The notes beneath the pieces are model-generated. The model did not search any database and had not been told where the DNA came from. It worked only from the letters and a program-made list of their open reading frames with translations. Position numbers and translations under genes: made by a program. A stretch of DNA of 64,000 nucleotides from Owenia fusiformis (taxonomy: Eukaryota; Annelida; Polychaeta; Sabellida; Oweniidae), in assembly GCA_903813345.2 (NCBI GenBank), contig CAIIXF020000005.1, positions 8,619,375 to 8,683,374 of the forward strand, read 5' to 3'. This document shows positions 11,782 to 21,951 of this stretch, one piece after another (within the stretch, counting starts at the first letter, position 1; the number at the start of each line of letters is the position of its first letter).

Positions 11782-14700
11782 ATGCCTCATACGGGTAAGT
11801 AAACATTTATTTAGTTAAAAAATTTGCTTTAAAATTAGATCTTATATTATTCTTGTATATGATTTTATACGTATCATAGGCTAAGACGATTTTTTTTACA
11901 AATTATGCTCTTTTTCCTTTTTGATCTCTTTACAATGATCTTTATTTTTTTTAAATGTTAAAGAAAAAGAAACGCAAAACACACACGATGATCTTCATTT
12001 TTATTAATTCTATTGCACTCTTACATCGTATATAGTATAAACTATCTAATGATAATGCACTTGGCGAGAACGGACAGATCACGGGAATTCATTTTTTCTT
12101 TTATAGGCCAAACGGGAGTAAATCAACTAGGTGGCGTTTTTGTAAATGGGCGCCCCCTGCCGGACCAGGTTCGCAGGCGTATTGTTGAGCTTGCACTCCA
12201 AGGGGTTAGACCATGTGATATTTCCCGCCAATTGTTGGTATCCCATGGTTGTGTTAGTAAAATTCTGACAAGATTCTACGAGACTGGATCTATAAAGCCT
12301 GGCGCAATCGGTGGGAGTAAGCCAAAGGTAAGTTGTGACACGTGACCAGAGAAGTGTCAAACGCTCGAATCTCCGAAACAATATGATAATACTGCAAATA
12401 ATGTGTCAGAAGCAAATTTTGAAAAACAATTGATAATTATGTCACACATATTAGAATGATTCACATGAAGGTTAATTTTGGAAAAATATCTAGAGAGACT
12501 TCACGGTAACATTTTTGTTATTTCGGGTATAACTTTATTAAGTATGATACAATAAAAAACTGTCTAATCCGAGGGCATACCATCTCAAGACAATTGTGAT
12601 TATCGTTATCGTAACATTGTGACTATCACTTTTAGAGGAGCCTTATTTAGAAAATAGGCGTCACTTTTTGAAAAATGGGCTTCCGCACTTGTCAATTGTA
12701 GGTCCGCCCATATTAGAGATGTAAAAGGAAAAAAAACACACCAATTCTTCCAATTTTTTCATTCTAGACGATACAGACCCCTCCAAGAGTTTCAGGGCTT
12801 CATGTAGGTCCGGTACGTCAACAGGAATCCATGGTTGTGTCGCACTTTGGAGGACGACAAGTTGACAACAACGCCGTGATGGAACAACAACGGCAGTTTC
12901 TTGCTGCGACCCAACAGTTTAACCTTCTTCAATCTATATTGTATAACAATGTATACGGACTCGGTAGATCTGTACCAGTCGGACGCCATGGTCCTCACTT
13001 AGGACAGCACTTGGCTTTCCAACCGGCCATGCAGGACCCGAACAGAGCCGATAGAAATACAGAGTTAGAGCAAGGGGCTTACAACCAACACACGGCGTTA
13101 AATTTAACCAAAGATACTAAAAAAGACAATAAACGGACAAATAAAAGGAGTATGAACTGCATCAGTGGTAAGTAAATTCAAAATCTGAGGGAATAGTTAG
13201 TGGAAGGTCTCTAGAAAAATTATAAAAATGCGTCGTGTGGTCAAATCTGGTCAGATGTTGTTATTTTGTCAAATCTGAAAGCGCAATCTTCGAGGTTTTG
13301 GCGCGATGTTCAACCGAACGTGGTTGCTATATTATGCTAATATTAGAGAGTGTCCATTCACCAGCGCGCATTATATTATCGACGTATTTTCTAATATAAT
13401 CATTTTTTGCAAGTGCTAAACTTGGATGAGGCAGAACGATAGTGTTTTAATTAACCCACCCCCACTTTAATTAATCCACCTGTCACTCAAAACTAAAACT
13501 ATTTACTTCCCTTCAAATACAAATAATTACCGGTTTCAGAAAATGAATATATAGTGAAGAATTAATTGTCTGTGAGTTAACAGATATCTCATACCACAAT
13601 CTCTGCAATTAAAATATGGAATAAATGTCATTGTGAGAAAAAGCAGGTGTCTGGATGATTCATGCCCGGCTATCGAGAAGGTTTATTAAAACATATTTTA
13701 TTTATAATTTCAAAACCACTAATTCCCAGGTATTGCAAATTCATGACTTTAGAAATGACTGACACATACAGTTTCAATTGTTAAGACATAATTAATGGGC
13801 GAACCAAGACACAGAGTTCATGAGTATTTAGTCAATGGATCATGGCATCGACTTTACGGATGAATATTGACCATTTGATACGCTTTATGAACTGAATCTT
13901 GTCAGTCCCATGCCCCACATCATGTGAGACAGAATGCCTTACTTTGTACGATCTGGAGTATAGAATTGGTTATCAATTTAAATTCATTCTTCAATATACA
14001 GTATATTGTAATGACCTCAGTACTAGATAAGTATGAATGAATTGTTCTTTCAAGTTGTAGTCTCTGACTGTGTTTGGATGGTGGGGGATGTTTATTTTAG
14101 ACATTTGGGATGGTTGAAGTTTGTTTCCCCAATTAATGTAAAGTCAGGATGGCCGAATGGTCTAAGGTTCAGGTCGCAGTCCACTTCCGTGGGTGTGGGT
14201 TCGAATCCCACTTCTGACAAACGAATTCTACTTTTGCACCCACCCCGTGAAATTTAAAGCAATTGATATATAATGTCAAGGCCGAGTGGTCTAAGGCGCT
14301 GCGTTCAGGTCGCAGTCCACTTCTAAAGGAATTTATACATAATGTCAACAAATTGCAGGACACCATTATTAATGTCAAGTCAGGATGGCCGAGTGGTCTA
14401 AGGCGCTGCGTTCAGGTCGCAGTCCACTTCTGTCGGCGTGGGTTCGAATCCCACTTCTGACAAACGAATTCTACTTTTGCACCCACCTCGTGTAATTTAA
14501 AGCAATTAGTATATTGTCAAGAAATTGCAGGACACCATAGTTAATGTCAAGTCAGGATGGCCGAGTGGTCTAAGGCGCTGCGTTCAGGTCGCAGTCCACT
14601 TCTGTGGGCGTGGGTTCGAATCCCACTTCTGACAAACGAATTCACTTTTGCACCCATCTCGTGTAATTTAAAGCAATTAGTATATTGTCAAGAAATTGCA

Positions 14701-16516
14701 GGACACCGTAGTTAATGTCAAGTCAGGATGGCCGAGTGGTCTAAGGCGCTGCGTTCAGGTCGCAGTCCACTTCTGTGGGCGTGGGTTCGAATCCCACTTC
14801 TGACAAACGAATTCTACTTTTACACCCACCTCGTGTAATTTAAAGCAATTAGTATATTGTCAAGAAATTCCAGGACACCATAGTTAATGTCAAGTCAGGA
14901 TGGCCGAGTGGTCTAAGGCGCTGCGTTCAGGTCGCAGTCCACTTCGGTGGGCGTGGGTTCGAATCCCACTTCTGACAAACGAATTCTACTTTTGCACCCA
15001 TCTCGTGTAATTTAAAGCAATTAGTATATTGTCAAGAAATTGCAGGACACCGTAGTTAATGTCAAGTCAGGATGGCCGAGTGGTCTAAGGCGCTGCGTTC
15101 AGGTCGCAGTCCACTTCTGTGGGCGTGGGTTCGAATCCCACTTCTGACAAACGAATTCTACTTTTGCACCCACCTCGTGAAATTTAAAGCAATTTATATA
15201 TAATCTCAACAAATTGCAGGACACCATTGTTAATGTCAAGTCAGGATGGCCGTGTGGTCCCACTTCTGACAAACGAATTCTATTTTTGCACCTGAAAAAG
15301 GCAAAAAGCGTTGCGCTCAGGTCGCAGTCCACTTCTATGGGCGTGGTTTCGAATCCCACTTCTGACAAAAGAAACCTTGTTTTGCACCGACCTCGTGAAA
15401 TCTTAATGAATTAATTAATTATGGAATTGTAGGACTCAATTATCAATGTAAAGTCAGGATGGCCAGAAAAATGAAATGATGTGAGAAGTTCGGGATTTAT
15501 TTTTTTATCAACTTATTCATATTGACCAAATAATCATTATGAAAACATGAAATGTAATCTATGGAATTTCGCACATCCTTGCTGCAAGGGTATTTTACAA
15601 GTATGAATTTAGGCATAAATGAAGTCCTTTGAAGAAGGATGAATTTCGCAAAGCATTCAGATGTTTGTGTAACGGGATGCGAACAAATGAACCTTTGCTG
15701 CAATTGTTTTAAATTATCTCAGATTCTAAGAATGAATTCCACGATTATTGCATTGGTTTTCTCGAGTAAAATGATTATTAAAGTGTTTTATATTTAAATT
15801 AATGTTTTCTCGACACTTGTCACATCGAACCATCGGGTATGAGCTGGTTCATAACAGTGACTCATTGCTGGTTTATAATTTCAGATGAGCAGAAACAAAT
15901 TATGGAAACAGGACAGAGCGATGATGATTTAAAACCGACATGTGAGTGCCCTGTTGCAATAAAGAAACAACGACTTTATAATGTAAATTCGAATAATGAT
16001 GACAATAAGCTTAACATGCCTGAAGACAAAACAAAAGAGGAAAATCAAATGGATCATACGTGTGTTATCAAGAGCAATGGAAAGGACGGTCCCGAACCTC
16101 ACGAAAACATCACAGATCCCCTCATATCCTCCAGTGAAGAACAATCAAATAAGAAAGACATTTCAGAAAATAATTTCATCAAGAAAGTAACCCCCGAATT
16201 AACAAATGGCTTACCTGCACTTGATGGCAAAACTAGCGCAAGAAATGATAACATAAAACAAGTCAATTCGACGTTAGCTTTAGGACACGGAACGCTATTC
16301 ATGCCATTTGCTCAATCATACAATAAAGGTAAAAACAACGTTGATCCAAGAAATCAATTGAACCACCATATGGTTTACAATAGTTACGCAAACTCCATAT
16401 TTAATTCAACAAGGTATAGTGGCGTCACCTATATCGACCCAATAATACCCCTTTGCCCGGAATCTGAGATTCAGGCCATAGGTCAAAGGGGTCCCGTCTA
16501 TGACAGATTAGTTTGA
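11782..16516 (+). CDS. Poxn: Pox neuro-like Pax transcription factor, PAI-only paired domain
   Basis: Four exons: 11782-11794, 12107-12327, 12768-13167 and 15885-16516. They join with consistent GT-AG sites and phases to give 421 aa. Exon 1 encodes MPHTG and exon 2 continues [19 protein letters not shown]; the MPHTGQ start is the one known from Pox neuro and fixes the start codon. Residues 6-78 are the PAI (N-terminal) half of the paired domain. RRRIV and [19 protein letters not shown] are Pox neuro-type residues rather than Pax2/5/8 or Pax6. A RED half should follow GGSKPK. Instead exon 3 begins TIQTPPRV, which faintly recalls the VATPxVV start of RED, and goes on with unrelated Gln/Asn-rich sequence. 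No AWEIRD-like segment was found in either intron. No homeodomain or octapeptide was recognised. It should be a nuclear DNA-binding regulator of sensory/neural development by family knowledge. The array of tRNA-Leu genes lies in intron 3. Confidence 0.88.
14143..14219 (+). pseudogene. tRNA-Leu pseudogene 1 of the array
   Basis: A tRNA-Leu copy with both acceptor strands and the T arm, but about seven bases of the anticodon stem (CGCTGCG) are missing, so the anticodon arm cannot form. Confidence 0.85.
14275..14324 (+). pseudogene. tRNA-Leu fragment 2 of the array
   Basis: Contains the D arm and anticodon arm (GGCCGAGTGG to GTTCAGGTCGCAG) but lacks most of the 5' acceptor strand and everything after the start of the variable arm. 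Confidence 0.8.
14379..14462 (+). tRNA. tRNA-Leu(CAG), array unit 3
   Basis: 84 nt. Acceptor GTCAGGA pairs with TTCTGAC, anticodon stem CTGCG/CGCAG holds the loop TTCAGGT with anticodon CAG, and the T arm is GTGGG-TTCGAAT-CCCAC. Pol III A box (TGGCCGAGTGG) and B box (GGTTCGAATCC) are present, with a TTTT terminator about 12 nt downstream. The variable arm has GTCG where the sister genes have GTGG, so its stem is weakened. Confidence 0.85.
14551..14634 (+). tRNA. tRNA-Leu(CAG), array unit 4
   Basis: 84 nt, all arms intact including the long class II variable arm (CCAC-TTCT-GTGG). A TTTT terminator follows shortly after the 3' end. Anticodon CAG reads CTG codons. Confidence 0.93.
14722..14805 (+). 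tRNA. tRNA-Leu(CAG), array unit 5
   Basis: 84 nt and the same sequence as unit 4 by eye. A and B boxes are intact and a T-run follows. Start-to-start spacing from unit 4 is 171 bp. Confidence 0.93.
14894..14977 (+). tRNA. tRNA-Leu(CAG), array unit 6
   Basis: 84 nt and intact. The variable-arm loop is TTCG instead of TTCT, giving a CCAC-TTCG-GTGG hairpin with a UUCG tetraloop. Otherwise like the sister genes. Confidence 0.92.
15066..15149 (+). tRNA. tRNA-Leu(CAG), array unit 7
   Basis: 84 nt and intact, the last complete copy. All stems pair, the anticodon is CAG and a TTTT terminator follows. Start-to-start spacing from unit 6 is 172 bp. Confidence 0.93.
15240..15367 (+). pseudogene. tRNA-Leu pseudogene 8, rearranged
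   Basis: Starts as a tRNA-Leu 5' end (to about 15258), jumps to a 3' end plus spacer sequence, then resumes with an anticodon arm and T arm (15309-15367). It looks like two units joined out of register, with substitutions in the D, anticodon and T arms. Confidence 0.8.
15453..15464 (+). pseudogene. tRNA-Leu 5' remnant, end of array
   Basis: GTCAGGATGGCC, the first 12 bases of the tRNA preceded by the same spacer end (AATGTAAA), then unrelated sequence. It marks the decayed 3' boundary of the array. Confidence 0.7.
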
Positions 16517-16890
16517 TATCTTACCAGCAGTCAATTTAGACAAAAAGGGTAGTGGTCTTCGGTGGTCTTCCTATTTCTAAGACACTGAAAAACGACCTCT
16601 TATGACCGTACCGTGTGATTTCTAGGCTCTCATACCTAAACATTCAAATATTTTGGATGAACGCTACGAAATATCATAACTTAATATAAATGTTTAAAGA
16701 ATATAACTTACCTTATTGTCATCGAGGCTCTTTTATTTTATCTGCCTAGACTTTCCCATAAACCAGATGTGCTTCATAGGACAATGAATAGATGGCATAC
16801 ACGTCAACTCAGATAATTGAATATTGTATCTCATTCCTGAATTAGAGATGTTCAGGTAACGTTTTGTCAATTTTCCCATGACTCATACAA
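16517..16890. other. Downstream region of the Pox neuro-like gene
   Basis: Presumed 3' UTR and flank. The first AATAAA I see on the plus strand is at about 16979, inside the next element. Confidence 0.4.
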
Positions 16891-17289
16891 CCAAAGGACG
16901 ATTCTCGGTTTGGAGAACGAAGTTCATCAATCTAAATGAGCATTATCCCTGCTTCGGACAAATTTGATTTTTTTACATAATAAAGATTTGAATGTCTTCT
17001 TTTGAATAGTCATAATTTAATTTGGGTAATATTTCTAGATTTTTCGCAAAAAAATATTAGCGCAGTACACTGATGAACTTCTTTCCCCAAATCGAGACTT
17101 GTATTTATATTGAATCGGTCTTTTTGAGCATTATCCCTGCTTCAGACCAATTTGTTATCTTGACATCTTGTATATTTAAATGTCCTCTTTTGAATATTCA
17201 TAGTTTAATTTGGGTAATATTTCTATATTTTTCATGAAAAAAATTATTAGCCCAGGAGACTGTTCTCCAAACCGAGAATCGTCCTTTGA
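16891..17289. mobile_element. MITE-like element with 27 bp terminal inverted repeats
   Basis: The left end CAAAGGACGATTCTCGGTTT (16892-16918 in full) is the exact inverse of the right end (17262-17288). Inside, two diverged direct copies of about 140-170 bp begin GAGCATTATCCCTGCTTC at 16937 and 17126. No ORF. Confidence 0.85.
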
Positions 17290-17359
17290 AACTTTTTACC
17301 AATTTTTAGAAGTTTTTATGCTTAGTTTGAAAACACTAAATCTGAAATGGGTCGTTCTT

Positions 17360-17740
17360 ATACAAAAGGTCTAAATATACCCCCTTGTTAACAACTACTG
17401 ACAGATTTTCTTTGGAATATACCCTCTTGATACAAATGATAATGGACTTTTAGGAATATACCCTCTCGATAGCATTTGATGACATCTGTCATAAGTTCCT
17501 AGCAAGAGGGCAGAAAGTCATAAATTGCTATCAAAGGGGCATTTTACCAGATAGTCTGAAATCAATTGTTCGGGTATATTTCTCAGAATTTAGACCATGA
17601 GTGACTGGCTACAAGGCGGCATATTCCCATTAAGTCATAATTAATCGCTATCAATAGAGTGTATTCCCATAACAGTTGCTGTCAACGGGGTATATATCCT
17701 AGAGATTCCTCAATCAATTCCTATTAAGAGGGCATATCCC
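17360..17740. repeat. Degenerate repeat cluster of TATACCCTCTTGAT motifs
   Basis: A motif close to ATATACCCTCTTGATAGC occurs several times on the plus strand (17374-17480) and in inverse form (GCTATCAATAGAGTGTATTC and relatives, 17500-17740). This makes a loose inverted arrangement. It is not a clean tandem array and not a known family to me. Confidence 0.55.
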
Positions 17741-20700
17741 TGGACATAACTAAGTATAATGTAGTCATTGTCACCTTGATTATTTTTCACATTGATTGTG
17801 AATTAACCAATGAATTATTTTGTTAACAATTCATAACATACATCAAATTCACAAAAAAAGAATACTGCACAACGAATAATATTAGACAACACACTATCAT
17901 ATAAGATATACATAATAGTTTATTATAAAAGCACCTTTTGTTAACATTTTGTACATATATGTATGCAGGGGGACAAAACTTGCATTCACAACCATCATAT
18001 AAATGTATCTGTACATCACTCTTTTGCACTGGAATGTTACAAAAATTCAACCATTTTATAAAATATATTAACGACTGCACTTTAGAATGAAAATTTGTTT
18101 TGTGTTATTTTGTTAAAAGTGTGAAACATGAGATAAGACATATCTTTGAGTGGTTTAAGATCTAAGGTCTGATGTGACGTACAACAATAGGGTTAACAAT
18201 GTTTTTCGGAGAAGTTGCTTCAACAAATAGAACATACGTTTAATTAAATTACTCGTCTTAATCCAAGATTAATCAACATTCAAGTGTAAGCATTTTGAAA
18301 TATGATCTTTTTTAGATGCTGGTATTAATTAAAATACAGAAAGGTTGTACAGGTATATAGTCATAGTTTACAAGGTAATTAAAGTGGTAGTATGTCTATG
18401 ATCATCCAAAAGATATTAAGAATATCCTAAACTGAAAATCCTTACTACGTTAATTACATATACCAGTACATGTATAGTAAATATCAAAAAAAGCAATTCC
18501 AGTCATATATGCAATATATATTTTGAGATTATTGATTACCACTTAAAAGTATTTAATACAAAATAATTCAGATTGGTTACAATGGAATGATATGTAGCAG
18601 GTGACACCAGCATCTTTCAAAAGGTTTTAAACAGAGATAAATATATCCAATCATCAATTTCCTTCCTCATAATTATCTATATGAGACTTAAACATCAATC
18701 TTATTTTACAATCAAGTCCCATTTGCAACTATGAATTGAAGGTGATTAGATATGGATCTTATCTTCGACATTACAATATATTCCCACAAATTATGGTATT
18801 TCTTAAGCGCAAGATACCATATCCTTCCTGGTTATAAAATGTAATATATTAACAATATATTCCCACAAATTATGGTATTTCTTAAGCGCAAGATACCATA
18901 TCCTTCCTGGTTATAAAATGTATATGAGATACCATTAATACCAGTATTCAAATAGGAATGCACATAATAATATTATATGAACCACATAATATTGCAATTT
19001 CTCAGATATTATTTTCTTCCTATCACAGATATATAAATAAAATTAGTAAAAGTTTACAAGTCTTTAAAGGGATATTCAACTACACATTTTCTGTTATGTC
19101 TCATGTGCAGTTTTCCCAAAATGTAGCATACCATATAATGAAACATTTCATATGATAACCAAATTTGTGGGCTGAAATACTCCTTTAAGGACAACCTGTA
19201 TAGATAGCATTAAATGATACACTATTTTGCATAGATCAATCAAGTGCATAAGCAAGTATCTCATCATGCTAAGGACCATTTGGCCGATGGCCATAATATG
19301 CTTTTTTATATCTAAATCATAACATGCCTGTACGATGCCTGTTGGCTAAGGCCGTACAATGAACTGAATCACAACTTAAAAAGTCAAGTTTTGAATACCT
19401 GCTTGCCAAATAATATGGTCGTAAACACCTGCATTCTTAATACATAAACTCGGTTAACAACATTCTCATTTTTATTGAAATAGTATAAAAAAATGAGAAC
19501 ACTTATTCATCTCCCACATGTTTACTCCCTCCAAAAATAATAACTTGTCATTTTTGAATTATACAAAATGTTGCATCGAGTAGGAGTATCTTGAGTATTA
19601 CACTATATAATTGTTAAATATGTCCTAAATATCCTAAATTACCTAAATTAGAATATCCAATCATACAACACCTGAATAATATCCTAAGTCAGGTTAAACG
19701 AGTTATTTTATGTGGGTTCAACATTTAACCATACACCAATATAAATGAATGTGAAAAGAGCTGAGTTAATTCACAACAGTTCATCGTTTGGCCTCTAGCA
19801 GGTTAAAATCAAAGCAAAAAGGAATGTTGCTATAACTTTCTGAGCAAATACACACTGGCCATATAAAACATGAAAATTGCAATTTTACCCACATCCATAC
19901 TTGAGTGATGAAACTTAAAAGTGAATCATTTATCAAACTGTCCATGTATAGAAAACAGGATATGCACCATAAAACGTGTACATACACATATTTTCATACA
20001 AAACAGTTCTACTGAAATACATGACAGATATTCAATTCCATTGCAAAGGACCAAAGTTCAAAATCAGAAAAGATCATATTAAGACAGGAATCAATTACTT
20101 GTGGATGTAAAGAATAAATCAATTCAAAACAAGGCATCCAGTGAACAATCAGATTTAAATTTTTATATCGAGAAAGATTTCTGAAATTCCAACATATGGT
20201 TCATCTGGAAAAGTGCAAACTAACATCATACTAAAATACATATCACAAATACTTGACATGCATATCAAATGAGTATTATTCTGCTTCAATAGTTGCCAGG
20301 GACTTAGTTCATTTCGATTCTCTAACCCAAAAAATCTTCTTTTGACACTAAGACTCACTTTGACCTACTCTGAAAGCCAGTTTGACATGTTATCCTGTTG
20401 AATGAGTGGGGTAAAAAGACGAATATATAATTCCATACAATTATGTATAAAGAGTATATTCAGAAGTGCAAATAAATATAAGACTGAATCCAATGAGCAT
20501 TGAACATTTACAAACTTTAAACTACAATGTTAAATGATTACATTGATAAAAATACATGTACTCTAAAAGGGTTACACAAAAGCTGTAATATGCATTGAGT
20601 ATTACGATATTAAAAATATGTTTACATTTCTACATCACAAAAGAGATACAATGAATTGTTACATTTCTTGAAGTTTAACTCAATGAAGAAATGGCATTTC

Positions 20701-21951
20701 ATGTAACTCTACAATGTAAGATCAAGGTTACAAACCCACTCCAAATATCTTCTAATATCCCAATGTCAAGATTTTGCAAAGGACTTTTAGTTTTATGAAG
20801 AAGGAAATTTAATATACAGTATATTGTAATGATGGAAATTTTGGCAAAAGATATGCAAATGATGTAAATAATACTTGGCAACCAAGAACTTCTTATTTTG
20901 CAAAGTGACATTTATTTTAATAAATTAATTTTTTATGCATACACATGACATTGTATGTATTGCATTAAGAATATCTGTAAGGATGGGTCTGTTTCCTTAA
21001 GCTTCATAAGCATTTAAAAAGTAATGTTTGACTATTATAAATAAATTTATACATGACTGTCACATACTCCATTTAAATCATTCATATCCACTTGATAAGC
21101 ATCTTTAAAATAAACCTATGAACCTACTGGTAAATACATATTTCTGGTTATTGCATGCTTTGAATATAGATGATTCAATAATCATCTCCTGCATACAGAA
21201 ATTTAAAACAAATACGCTGGTCACATAATTCTCAGCAGTTTCTGTAATCGGGTTGCGCATACTAAATACAATAATGTTGAGAAAGTTTAGTTATCCAAAC
21301 ATTTCAATACAGTACCTAAATCTGTACAGTTACGATGTTTTTAAATTTGGCAGTTGAAACTGAACTGATGTTAACCCACTGAGCTCAAAATTATTTTGAA
21401 TCTAGTATATGATTAACTTGTTAGACTAAATTTGTAAAAGGCAAAATATCAATTATCTATATTTTTGTTTGTAAATTTTGATCCCCCAAGTGGAAGCAAA
21501 TGTCATATAAAAGTAGTTCACAAAGGTACATTGTATTACCTTGAAAAACTGTAGTTTAAAAAATGAAGTTTTTATACAGATAAACTGTATGCAACAAAGC
21601 CTCAATAGACAGTTTGAATACCATACCAATACTAGCTACATGAGCTAAGTCTTATTCAAGGACACAGATATAATTCCAATTTACGTGGATATCAATAATT
21701 TTCATGAAGTCAGTGACCTGGCCCAACACCTCAAAGTATGTACAAGCTATGATACATATACTTTATATTCATCAGTTTATATGACACCCAGGTATAAATT
21801 AAATGGCCCTCACATTCTGCATTACCTGGTAATTTTTCAAATTAATTAATTAATAATTAATTAAGTGTAAATCCACTTTTATAGCCAACTGTTCACAGAT
21901 TTTGTAGTGTTGTTGGCAAAGCTAGTCATATCACTTGCTTATTCACATTGT
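17741..21951. other. Long AT-rich region downstream of the LHFPL-like gene
   Basis: No coding exon was found on either strand; the ORFs of 62-85 codons are chance. Part of it, next to 21951, must be the 3' UTR of the LHFPL-like gene. It also contains a 79 bp tandem duplication listed separately. Confidence 0.45.
18773..18925. repeat. 79 bp tandem duplication
   Basis: The block starting ACAATATATTCCCACAAATT at 18773 is repeated without visible change at 18852. Within each copy, GGTATTTCTTAAGC and GCGCAAGATACC form a short palindrome. Confidence 0.9.

Larger units (their letters stand above)
14130..15464 (+). repeat. Tandem array of about 172 bp tRNA-Leu units
   Basis: Five complete units have start-to-start spacing of 171-172 bp, flanked on both sides by deleted or scrambled units. 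Each unit is an 84 nt tRNA plus an about 88 bp spacer that includes CAAACGAATTCTACTTTTGC, AATTTAAAGCAATTAGTATA and GCAGGACACCATAG. The whole array is inside intron 3 of the Pox neuro-like gene, on the same strand. Decayed edge copies and homogeneous inner copies fit growth by unequal crossing-over. Confidence 0.93.

Noticed and set aside
12127-12381. 84-codon minus-strand ORF over the paired-domain exon
   Set aside because: Antisense shadow of a clearly coding exon.
12328-12767. Possible hidden RED-domain exon in intron 2 of the Pox neuro-like gene
   Set aside because: Looked for an AWEIR-like coding pattern (TGGGAAAT or TGGGAGAT and neighbours) in all frames and found none.
14130-15464. Regular repeats with spacers, CRISPR-like at first sight
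   Set aside because: The repeated part is a foldable tRNA-Leu gene and the spacers are also repeated; the genome is eukaryotic.
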